Virus record (IMG/VR): IMGVR_UViG_3300017989_000082
Coordinates: 1 to 64,000 of that record
Source of the DNA: a virus
Direction: 5' to 3' (one strand)
Length of the DNA: 64,000 nucleotides
Of the stretch, positions 6,970 to 13,268 are shown one piece after another. Below the pieces are notes generated by a model. It did not search any database. It had not been told where the DNA came from and was given only the letters and a program-made list of their open reading frames with translations. Both the position numbers and the translations under genes were made by a program. The first letter of the stretch is position 1, and the number at the start of each line of letters is the position of its first letter.

Positions 6970-7257
6970 ATGGCGAATGTAAGATTTAGAGGCGGTAAGC
7001 GTTCCAGAGGCTATACTGAACACAGGCATAACCGGGACCCCAAGCCTGTGAAGGAAATCGAATTCTACGGAACCCGGTTGGAATCTTTCTATGACGGTAT
7101 GCTTTCTTCCATCGAGCGGGTGTTTGAGGCGAGCCCCGGCATCACTCAGATGAACCCCCGGCACGCTGTCTTGTTTAGGCAGTTGGCAGACAGTTACCAT
7201 CAGTTGTCTGCTGTTCGGCGCAACCAACTCAGGAGCATTGTGCGTAAAGGAGTTTAA
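6970..7257 (+). CDS. Basic hypothetical protein
   Basis: 95 residues; GAAAGGAG upstream. The first 30 residues are very basic (RFRGGKRSRGYTEHRHNR); the rest is helical. First gene of a five-gene operon from the 6897 promoter. Not recognised. Confidence 0.78.
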   Translation: MANVRFRGGKRSRGYTEHRHNRDPKPVKEIEFYGTRLESFYDGMLSSIERVFEASPGITQMNPRHAVLFRQLADSYHQLSAVRRNQLRSIVRKGV

Positions 7258-7260
7258 AAA

Positions 7261-7602
7261 ATGCCAGCATACAATCTGCCTGAAGGGGTAATGGAAGAAG
7301 AAGAGCGGGAAGTGCTTGATATCCGCGGCGGTGTTTCGTGGGAGTACGCCCCGGCATACTGGCTTAACGACAGTGAGTGGGCTACCGTCTTGCTTCACCG
7401 CACCCCTGATCCCTGCCCGTTCTGCGGAAGCATCCGGCTTGAACCGCACGTCGGCAACTGCTATGAGGGGAACAAGCTGTGGGATGAGTATTTCTGTCAG
7501 GATTGCGGCGAAGCGGTTGTCTGGGTTGTTTGGTTTGATGGGTCGCCCCCAACATGGGACATCAACCACCTTAATCCAATGATTGAAAGGAGTTTGATAT
7601 GA
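7261..7602 (+). CDS. Lar-like zinc-ribbon protein
   Basis: 113 residues; AAAGGAG upstream. CPFCG at 52-56 (Cys52, Cys55) and CQDCG at 79-83 (Cys79, Cys82) form a zinc ribbon resembling the Lar (restriction alleviation) type found in phages. The resemblance is only to the CPFCGS...C..CG pattern, so an anti-restriction role is inference. Its stop overlaps the next start by 4 bp. Confidence 0.7.
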   Translation: MPAYNLPEGVMEEEEREVLDIRGGVSWEYAPAYWLNDSEWATVLLHRTPDPCPFCGSIRLEPHVGNCYEGNKLWDEYFCQDCGEAVVWVVWFDGSPPTWDINHLNPMIERSLI

Positions 7603-7775
7603 GTAGAGCCGATACTGTATGTATTCACTGTGAATTCTTCGCCCTGAACTGGTGCGAGGAAGTGGCGCAAACAATGGCAGAGAATGCGCCAGGAGTTGAA
7701 TGCTCGCATGAGTTTGATGTAAACCTGAACGAGCCTTGCGGGTGTTACTGCCCCGTAGAGGGTCTAACCGAATAA
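7599..7775 (+). CDS. Small Cys-rich protein
   Basis: 58 residues. The ATG overlaps the previous stop (ATGA) and is preceded by AAAGGAG. Seven Cys, including CIHC and CGCYC, plus His suggest a metal-binding knuckle. Not recognised. Confidence 0.7.
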   Translation: MSRADTVCIHCEFFALNWCEEVAQTMAENAPGVECSHEFDVNLNEPCGCYCPVEGLTE

Positions 7776-7787
7776 AAGGAGAAAGCT

Positions 7788-7991
7788 ATGAAACTCGCAC
7801 CCCCTTGCGTTATCTGTGGTAAGAAAAACCCGTTTTACGAAGATGTGTGGGTGATTACCCCTAAGGGAGTAGCCTGCCTGAAACACTCAGGAGTAAAGGA
7901 GGAATTTGAGAAAGTATACAAAGATGTTGGCGGTGAGGATGGGTATCTTGATCTTTTGCTCGAAATAGATAAATACTCAACGGAGGAATGA
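7788..7991 (+). CDS. Small Cys-containing protein
   Basis: 67 residues; AAAGGAG upstream. CVICG at the N-terminus and CLKH about 20 residues later could bind zinc; the C-terminal half is an acidic helix. Followed by a 9-codon ORF (7988-8017) that I do not count as a gene. Confidence 0.72.
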   Translation: MKLAPPCVICGKKNPFYEDVWVITPKGVACLKHSGVKEEFEKVYKDVGGEDGYLDLLLEIDKYSTEE

Positions 7992-8028
7992 TCATGAGGC
8001 TTACTGCAACAGCATAAGGAGAAATGCC

Positions 8029-8553
8029 ATGAGTAAAAGACCAAAAATGAAAATCATGAAGATCAGTGCGTGCATCGGTTGCCCGAATGTGCATCTTCAC
8101 AGTGTTGGGCATTATTCGTGTTGGGAAATGACAAAAAGTCTTGAGAGTATTGATGTAACAAGCCATACTCCTGACTGGTGCCCTTTATCTGAATTTGCTA
8201 TTCCCAATTTCATTACCGAAGGGTTTTTCGTTGAGGCTCTCAACAAGATTCTTGAAATTGAGGCCGAGCATGATGGTGGCGGTGAGTATCCAACATGGTT
8301 TACCGATAACGAGCTTGACCGCACGACCTATTGGTCCAATATGAGGAGGGCCATTGAAGACCTTTTGGGCGGAATGACCCCGAAGTTTGAGACCATGAAC
8401 CTTGACGATGCCTTGACAATGGCCTATGAGGATCTGCGTGACCTTTCCCCTTTTGATGGCAATAAGCTGGCCTCTATCATTACACTGATCTCAGGCCGCG
8501 GGGCTCGTTATAACCCTGAAACCGACTTGATCGAATTAGAGCCTGAAGGGTGA
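8029..8553 (+). CDS. Hypothetical protein with N-terminal Cys cluster
   Basis: 174 residues; AAGGAGAA upstream. Cys15, Cys18, Cys31 and Cys51 form a CxxCP...C...WCPL arrangement typical of small metal-binding modules. Residues 60-174 are helical. Last gene of the 6897 operon, before a terminator. Function unknown. Confidence 0.75.
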   Translation: MSKRPKMKIMKISACIGCPNVHLHSVGHYSCWEMTKSLESIDVTSHTPDWCPLSEFAIPNFITEGFFVEALNKILEIEAEHDGGGEYPTWFTDNELDRTTYWSNMRRAIEDLLGGMTPKFETMNLDDALTMAYEDLRDLSPFDGNKLASIITLISGRGARYNPETDLIELEPEG

Positions 8554-8599
8554 TTTTCGACCCCTGCCTGCTTCTGTCAGCAGGAAATAGGTTTAAAGG

Positions 8600-8640
8600 G
8601 GCGTCTCAGGCTGCTCAGGATGCCCTTAGACGCCTTTTTT
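8600..8640 (+). terminator. Intrinsic terminator
   Basis: GGCGTCT pairs with AGACGCC at the ends of 8600-8634, with an imperfect inner stem, followed by T6. Confidence 0.8.
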
Positions 8641-8701
8641 CTTAAAATAGGTACTCAAGCCCGCCTAGAAGGCTCGAAGGCTTTAAAACGGCTCTACGTG
8701 G

Positions 8702-8818
8702 CTCGTAATACGCCTGACTCGTAACACGTAAGACTCGTAATATATATTTCGTACTTAAAGAGTTACGAGAAAGAGCTAGATTACGAGTTACGAGCTAGAT
8801 TACGAGTTACGAGCTAGA
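8702..8818. repeat. CTCGTAAY / GTTACGAG short repeats
   Basis: Three CTCGTAAY copies are followed by several inverted copies. The latter include two tandem units of AGCTAGATTACGAGTTACG near 8776-8815. An activator-like CGTAC-N7-GTTAC site (about 8753-8769) merges with the repeat. The 468 bp between 8553 and 9022 hold this repeat, a terminator, a dyad pair and a promoter, and no gene. Confidence 0.65.
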
Positions 8819-8842
8819 CCTCCTACCCGATAAGATTACCCT

Positions 8843-8880
8843 ATGACTCTTTTTGCTTATCTTTTGCCGCAGATTGTCAC
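8843..8880. promoter_or_regulatory. Paired activator dyads upstream of promoter 8944
   Basis: ATGAC-N7-GCTTA (8843-8859, weak right half) and TTGCC-N7-GTCAC (8864-8880), 21 bp apart. The pair ends 65 bp before the -24 GG, one helical turn more than the 55-bp pairs. Confidence 0.6.
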
Positions 8881-8943
8881 AATTAGATATCGCTTGCCGC
8901 TACCTACAACATCCTGCCCCTGTAACGACTAATCTATTCGGGT

Positions 8944-8959
8944 TGGCACAGGAGTTGCA
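8944..8959 (+). promoter_or_regulatory. Sigma-54 promoter
   Basis: TGGCACAGGAGTTGCA, GG 8945-8946 and GC 8957-8958. It matches TGGCAC and TTGCA of the consensus fully. The leader to the 9022 gene ends in GAAAGGAG. Confidence 0.88.
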
Positions 8960-9021
8960 CCCTATATGTGCGTATGGCAGAAGCATTTGTCGTTAACCCG
9001 AAGTAGAAAGGAGACAAAATT

Positions 9022-9390
9022 ATGAATGAGAAGCTTCGTCTTATTGAGCAGGGAAAGCCCACTGGTCGGCTTACGGCTGATGAATGGGCGGTCGTGCTCA
9101 AGGCAATCGAAAAGGGCGAAATCGAAACCGACGGAACCCATGTGGAACGGTTTGATATCCTGATTGATGTTATCAAGGCAAGGGGCTCCTGCCATGACCA
9201 GCCGAATGGCTGTGTCGGTTGTATTATTGATAGGGCAACCGGGGGCGACGAACTTGCCTGTGATGTGGCTGTCTTCGGGCCTATTCATGATATGCTGATT
9301 TACTGGATAACTGGTGTTCGGCCAACTGATGCCGACTTGAGTATTCACAATGACCATATGGCGGGCTGTCGGCAGTATTACGGTGAGTAA
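9022..9390 (+). CDS. Hypothetical protein
   Basis: 122 residues; GAAAGGAG upstream. Acidic, with Cys and His scattered from residue 58 on (CHDQPNGCVGC), a possible metal site. Followed by an 8-bp GC hairpin (9399-9419) without a T run. Not recognised. Confidence 0.75.
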   Translation: MNEKLRLIEQGKPTGRLTADEWAVVLKAIEKGEIETDGTHVERFDILIDVIKARGSCHDQPNGCVGCIIDRATGGDELACDVAVFGPIHDMLIYWITGVRPTDADLSIHNDHMAGCRQYYGE

Positions 9391-9444
9391 TCGGGAACAG
9401 GGCGGGCTTGTCCCGCCCTAACCCCAACCAAAAAGGAGAAGACA

Positions 9445-9759
9445 ATGCCGGGAATCAGAATTATTGAGTGGACGGCGAGGGCACACACCAAGAGTGAATG
9501 GGTTGACATTATTACGGAATTCCAGTCGGCCCTGGAGCACGTTGACCAGACACACATCACCTTCAAGATCAACGAGCCCAACCAGCTTGACCCGGAAGAC
9601 AGAATCACTATTAATTGGAAGGAAAGGCGGGGATTCCAGTACCTCAGGGACGGGGCCGGGCACTGGTCCTGTCAGACCTTTGCCAGCCGCGCCTACGAAG
9701 ACCTGATACTGGCCGTATTGGGCGGAGCAGGAGTTAGGTTCCGCATAACCTATAAGTAG
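9445..9759 (+). CDS. Hypothetical protein
   Basis: 104 residues; AAAGGAGA upstream. Alpha/beta composition, no recognised motif. Second gene downstream of the 8944 promoter. Confidence 0.75.
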   Translation: MPGIRIIEWTARAHTKSEWVDIITEFQSALEHVDQTHITFKINEPNQLDPEDRITINWKERRGFQYLRDGAGHWSCQTFASRAYEDLILAVLGGAGVRFRITYK

Positions 9760-9771
9760 GGAGATATAACG

Positions 9772-9903
9772 ATGGCGAAAGAAATAAGAATCCTCAAGGT
9801 GCGGCACATGGGAACCGTCGGTAATGAGATTAAAGCCCAAGCCGATGATTATGAACTCTGTGCCTCTGGCAGGACATGGGCGGAAGCGGTGACGACCCGA
9901 TGA
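9772..9903 (+). CDS. Tiny hypothetical protein
   Basis: 43 residues; GGGAGA lies 8 nt before the ATG, and the stop overlaps the next ATG. The short length makes it uncertain, but the spacing and coupling fit the operon. Confidence 0.5.
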   Translation: MAKEIRILKVRHMGTVGNEIKAQADDYELCASGRTWAEAVTTR

Positions 9904-9974
9904 TGAATTGGGGGTGGTTTGACGACCTGCCCCAGCCGCTGCCGAAGGCTGATATTATCGCTTCGAAGAAGTAA
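9900..9974 (+). CDS. Tiny hypothetical ORF
   Basis: 24 residues starting at an ATG that overlaps the preceding stop (ATGATGA). It could be a coupled microprotein or simply a chance ORF. Confidence 0.3.
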   Translation: MMNWGWFDDLPQPLPKADIIASKK

Positions 9975-10027
9975 AACCGGTCCGGGCGGGGGCCAAAAGC
10001 GTCCCCGTCCTAGTGGAAGGAGAAGAT

Positions 10028-10450
10028 ATGTCAGTTACCAAGGTTAATCTTGACCGATGGCTACTGGAAGGTGCGGTAGATAAGTGGTATCAGATATGCT
10101 TTGCTAACGGCGTCGACCGCGGCGGGCAGAACTGCCCTCTGTGTCAACACTACAACGAGTACTGCTGTACGACTACCGACGGAGAGCCCGTCAACTTTAA
10201 CGACCTTATTGACAATAACGAGAATATCCACCGATGCCCCGTCTTCGAAGAGTCAGAGCTGAGTGATTGCCAGAATACTCCGTACGATCAGTGGAACAGA
10301 TACGTTAAGGCTCGGACTACCTGTGCTCGTATAGGCAGAGAAAAACGCTGGGAGGGCTGGAAGGTTTCTGACCTGCGTTCCCTCTACCTCGCCTTTAACG
10401 AATACTGCTACCTTAAACGACTACTGGAAGAAAGGAGCGAAGATGTTTAA
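10028..10450 (+). CDS. Cys-rich hypothetical protein
   Basis: 140 residues from the ATG at 10028, with GGAAGGAGA upstream. CPLC, CC and CPVF spread over residues 35-80 suggest one metal-binding module; the C-terminal half is helical and basic. It overlaps the next gene by 8 bp. Not recognised. Confidence 0.75.
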   Translation: MSVTKVNLDRWLLEGAVDKWYQICFANGVDRGGQNCPLCQHYNEYCCTTTDGEPVNFNDLIDNNENIHRCPVFEESELSDCQNTPYDQWNRYVKARTTCARIGREKRWEGWKVSDLRSLYLAFNEYCYLKRLLEERSEDV

Positions 10451-10655
10451 ACCTCTGATTATAGGCTATAAGTACGAGCAGACCTACTACTTACACAAAA
10501 CAGATGTGTATATGTCTGCTGGTAACGAACCCACCGCGGCTCGGTTCTTCTGTACCCTAGCCTCCCTTCCGACTGCCGTAAGAGCCTACGGGCCTATATA
10601 CGATAAAAACGGTAACGAAGTAGATATAGATCAACTTATCAGAAAACACCTGTAA
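10443..10655 (+). CDS. Small hypothetical protein
   Basis: 70 residues; GAAAGGAG upstream inside the previous gene. Tyr-rich beta-like N-terminus. Coupled to the preceding gene. Not recognised. Confidence 0.7.
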   Translation: MFKPLIIGYKYEQTYYLHKTDVYMSAGNEPTAARFFCTLASLPTAVRAYGPIYDKNGNEVDIDQLIRKHL

Positions 10656-10666
10656 GGAGAAGAGCT

Positions 10667-10824
10667 ATGTTTCAAATGTGTTTTTAGATCAGATAAACAA
10701 CAACAACAGCGGCTACAATATCAACGAGCATACCTATAAACTATTCGTCGCCTCTATAGATATTTACCCACAAGGCCGTAAATATCTCTACCGCTACTTT
10801 ATAAACCTCGAAGGCGACTACTAA
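10667..10824 (+). pseudogene. Small gene broken by a frameshift at a T run
   Basis: An ATG at 10667 with AAGGAGA upstream reads only seven codons (stop at 10685-10687). The adjacent frame stays open from there to 10822-10824 with protein-like composition (about 48 residues, Asn/Tyr-rich) and has no ATG. One extra T in the run at 10681-10685 would join the two. It is either a real mutation, a sequencing error or a programmed shift. Confidence 0.55.
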
Positions 10825-11700
10825 AAATCCGCTCATCCTGAAAAGACTCTCAGCCTGTATTTAAGACCATAGGCTTTTCTTTGAATAGATGCAATAGACG
10901 TACTATACAACACATAATACTATAGACCTCTACCCCTGCTATCATATAAAATACCCCCCCCAACCCCTAGCCCCTCTATATATCTAGAACTTTCTACGAT
11001 GCCCGTAGCCGTTACTCTAGCCCTAAACTAATACCTGAGCCTACCCTAATACAATCGAACGCCTTACGATTGATTTACCTACCCCTAACCAAACCCCTCG
11101 TAACAAATACTACCTCGTAATATACTACACAACTGAGACGTCTGGTTAAGAGCGGGTAGACCTCGTAACGCAGAGCTCTATCAAAGACCTCTATATCTAT
11201 TCATCTATTGCAGACATCTATATCTACCCCTCCAGACTCCTGGTATCTGTGCTCTAATGCCTCTGCCTCCATTACTCTAGTCGGGAAACAATATATATAT
11301 ATATATCACTCTGTCCAGAAATCTAGTCTATTACCACCCCGAAAATCAGGAGAACGACGTCCTCTAATAGTTGGTAGTATCTGATTTATATAAATAATCA
11401 CCAATATCCTGCCCCTTTTCTCTTTTGTCCCCATCTATATCTGTATCGTTATCTTAGCATATACCATCTATATCTGTATCGTTATCTGTATCGTTATTTG
11501 TATCGTTATTTTAGGAATAACCTGCTCTTTTCCTCTTTCATCCCCATCTCAAATCTGGCTAAAGAGCTCCACTTATGCAGATATCGTACCAAAAATCCAT
11601 CGGAAGTTATAAAAACTCTAAGATATCGTATAAAAAAGATTATAAAAGTACAAAAAGACGTCAAAGACGTCAGATTATATATTTAGAGTAGATAAGAAGA
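10825..11700. other. Non-coding, low-complexity spacer
   Basis: No credible gene in about 880 bp on either strand. It contains CTCGTAAY copies (near 11098, 11113, 11161), runs of C/T/A such as CCCCCCC, an (AT)n stretch near 11289-11304, and a degenerate tandem of TGTATCGTTATCT-like units at 11430-11515. A 62-codon frame at 11498-11686 begins with TTG and has no ribosome-binding site. Confidence 0.6.
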
Positions 11701-11710
11701 TCATAAAAAG

Positions 11711-11748
11711 ATTACAAAAAGAGCCACTAGATTAACAAATAGAGTCAC
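11711..11748. promoter_or_regulatory. Paired activator dyads upstream of promoter 11811
   Basis: ATTAC-N7-GCCAC (11711-11727) and TTAAC-N7-GTCAC (11732-11748), 21 bp apart, ending 64 bp before the -24 GG. Confidence 0.7.
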
Positions 11749-11810
11749 AGACCCATGTACGATAAGCACAGCCTGGGAACTGCCCCTTGAATAGATTACT
11801 CTTTTACAGT

Positions 11811-11826
11811 TGGCATGGGAGCTGCA
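11811..11826 (+). promoter_or_regulatory. Sigma-54 promoter
   Basis: TGGCATGGGAGCTGCA, GG 11812-11813 and GC 11824-11825. The -12 box is CTGCA rather than TTGCA. The GATTACTCTTTTACAG box lies upstream. It drives three small genes. Confidence 0.82.
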
Positions 11827-11887
11827 TACTGTATAGGGTGCAGGCAGGTGCGTTTATCGTTTAAATAGAAACAGAAAGGAGAAGATA

Positions 11888-12076
11888 ATGGTATGGAGAG
11901 GGTTAACAGAGTACGTAGTCTACTTCAGGACCGAGCACTGCGGTCCTGAATACGAGGTGGTATCGGGGTCGTTCGACCCCGATAGGGCCAAGGAGATGGC
12001 CGAGCAGCTGACTGAGCGACTGGCTACGCTGGTCGACTGCGGGTGCTGTCTGCCCGCAGTTAAACGAAAGGATTAA
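11888..12076 (+). CDS. Small hypothetical protein
   Basis: 62 residues; GAAAGGAGA upstream. Beta strands followed by a helix, with CGCC near the C-terminus. Codons 25-32 form a strong DNA dyad (GGGTCGTTCGACCC) that resembles a tRNA T-arm by chance. Not recognised. Confidence 0.72.
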   Translation: MVWRGLTEYVVYFRTEHCGPEYEVVSGSFDPDRAKEMAEQLTERLATLVDCGCCLPAVKRKD

Positions 12077-12080
12077 GATA

Positions 12081-12293
12081 ATGATAGAAAAGATCAAGAG
12101 GGCTGCGTATACTGCTCTTAATCGGAGGGGCGTTGTTCTCGCCCCTACCCCGAAGGAGATTCGATTCCCGCAGTTCGACCCCTGCCGGGCAGTAATGCCT
12201 ATCGCTATTGTAGAGTGGCGAGCGACTGTTAATATGGAAGAGAAGATTCTCACCCATGTTATTATGCCCGGCGATATTTCTTTCCGGACCTAG
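12081..12293 (+). CDS. Small hypothetical protein
   Basis: 70 residues, 4 bp after the previous stop; GAAAGGATTA upstream. Basic N-terminal helix. Not recognised. Confidence 0.68.
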   Translation: MIEKIKRAAYTALNRRGVVLAPTPKEIRFPQFDPCRAVMPIAIVEWRATVNMEEKILTHVIMPGDISFRT

Positions 12294-12305
12294 AGGAGAA
12301 GATTA

Positions 12306-12512
12306 ATGCTTACAGACAACGATATTTTCATGAGGATCTTAGGCACGGTCTTGCTCTTTACCGTTATTATAGGAGCGGCTATCGTTTGTAAGGCTAACGT
12401 ACAGCTCGGAAGCTACCGAGTGAGATATTTCCCGGCAGACGGCGAGTATTGCGATTGCTATACCAACGAGCTGGGAGAAGAATACTGCGGACCCTGCTAC
12501 TATATAGATTAG
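12306..12512 (+). CDS. Small single-pass membrane protein
   Basis: 68 residues; AGAGGAGA upstream. One transmembrane helix at about residues 9-27 (ILGTVLLFTVIIGAAIV). A short domain with four Cys (CDCY, CGPCYY) follows. This last intact gene of the 11811 operon probably acts at the inner membrane; role unknown. Confidence 0.75.
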   Translation: MLTDNDIFMRILGTVLLFTVIIGAAIVCKANVQLGSYRVRYFPADGEYCDCYTNELGEEYCGPCYYID

Positions 12513-12565
12513 ACCTGCCTTAACGCCCGCCCGATCAAGAGGCCGCCAGAGGAAGGAGGAAACTG

Positions 12566-12625
12566 GTGGCTATCCTTCCGTACCGGGTTTGGATATCTAG
12601 GCTCGTAACGCAGGGTTCGCTCTAA
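12566..12625 (+). CDS. Truncated mini-ORF interrupted by repeats
   Basis: A GTG preceded by an excellent AAGGAGGAAA site opens a 19-codon frame. It stops inside the first CTCGTAAC repeat block. It may be the stub of a gene lost when the repeats expanded. Low certainty. Confidence 0.3.
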   Translation: MAILPYRVWISRLVTQGSL

Positions 12626-12870
12626 GAGGTCGTAATCCTACCTCGTAACCCGATGTCGAAATAAAGATGTCGAAATCGGAGGTCGGGCCTCGTAACCCAG
12701 ACCTCTTTAAAAGATGTCGAATCCGACCTCCTGCCTCGTAACCCGGACGGAAGATAAAGATGTCGAATCCGACCTTCTGCCTCGTAACCCGGACGGAAGA
12801 TAAAGATGTCGAATCCGACCTTCTGCCTCGTAACCCGGACGGAAGATAAAGATGTCGAATCCGAGGTCGA
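12602..12870. repeat. 46-bp tandem repeat array containing CTCGTAAC
   Basis: Three near-identical 46-bp units at 12713-12758, 12759-12804 and 12805-12850, each GATGTCGAATCCGACC... then CCTCGTAACCCGG. A degenerate 47-bp unit (12666-12712) precedes them, and a partial unit follows from 12851. Isolated CTCGTAAC copies occur at 12602 and 12643. The open frame this creates on the minus strand is a by-product of the repeat. Confidence 0.8.
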
Positions 12871-12898
12871 AATCGGAGGACCGAGCCCTGGACCCGAG

Positions 12899-12936
12899 GT
12901 GCCGTAAAGAGTCATACGAGTGCCGCTCCTTGTCAC
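12899..12936. promoter_or_regulatory. Activator dyad pair with a decayed promoter
   Basis: GTGCC-N7-GTCAT (12899-12915) and GTGCC-N7-GTCAC (12920-12936), 21 bp apart, are among the best dyads in the window. The usual GATTACTCTTTCAGG box follows at 12947. Where TGGCA...TTGCA should begin (about 12962) there is CTCGTGATATACGAG, itself a dyad. No intact gene follows until 13269. Confidence 0.7.
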
Positions 12937-13102
12937 TTTTCGACCAGATTACTCTTTCAGGAGCTCGTGATATACGAGTCGGGGAAGGACTTCAAGATCG
13001 GACATATGTAATGCCAACTAAGGATGTCTTGGCTGAGGGGGGGGTAGAAAATACACCCTGAACGGCCGTATAAAACAACCGTTTGCCTTTAAATTCAATA
13101 AG

Positions 13103-13118
13103 TTAGGCAATTGCCTAA
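13103..13118. promoter_or_regulatory. Perfect 16-bp palindrome, possible operator
   Basis: TTAGGCAATTGCCTAA is a perfect palindrome 52 bp before the -24 element of the 13170 promoter. This promoter lacks the usual dyad pair nearby, so the palindrome may be its own regulator site. Inference only. Confidence 0.4.
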
Positions 13119-13169
13119 AAAATTAGCCCGAAAAGAAAAATGACGAAAAAAGCTTATTTTTTCATGTAT

Positions 13170-13185
13170 TGGCATATGAGTTGCA
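13170..13185 (+). promoter_or_regulatory. Sigma-54 promoter
   Basis: TGGCATATGAGTTGCA, GG 13171-13172 and GC 13183-13184. The standard dyads are absent within 200 bp; the nearest pair ends at 12936. The leader has a GGTTG...CAACC hairpin and GAAAGGAAA before the 13269 gene. Confidence 0.78.
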
Positions 13186-13268
13186 GTATTTACCGCGCAC
13201 ATAAGTTTTACAGGTTGTCAATAATGGCAACCTCAACTAGCCCGCGCCGCGGGCAGAAAGGAAACACC

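Noticed and set aside
7988-8017. 9-codon ORF overlapping the 7788 gene stop
   Set aside because: Too short to support as a gene, although it ends just before a ribosome-binding site.
11498-11686. 62-codon frame starting with TTG
   Set aside because: No ribosome-binding site, and it begins inside a TATCGTTAT repeat.
11960-11980. GGGGTCGTTCGACCCCG, like a tRNA T-arm
   Set aside because: It lies inside the 11888 gene in frame, and no acceptor, D-arm or anticodon stem is found around it.
12622-12936. 104-codon minus-strand frame
   Set aside because: It is produced by the 46-bp tandem repeats and has no start signal.
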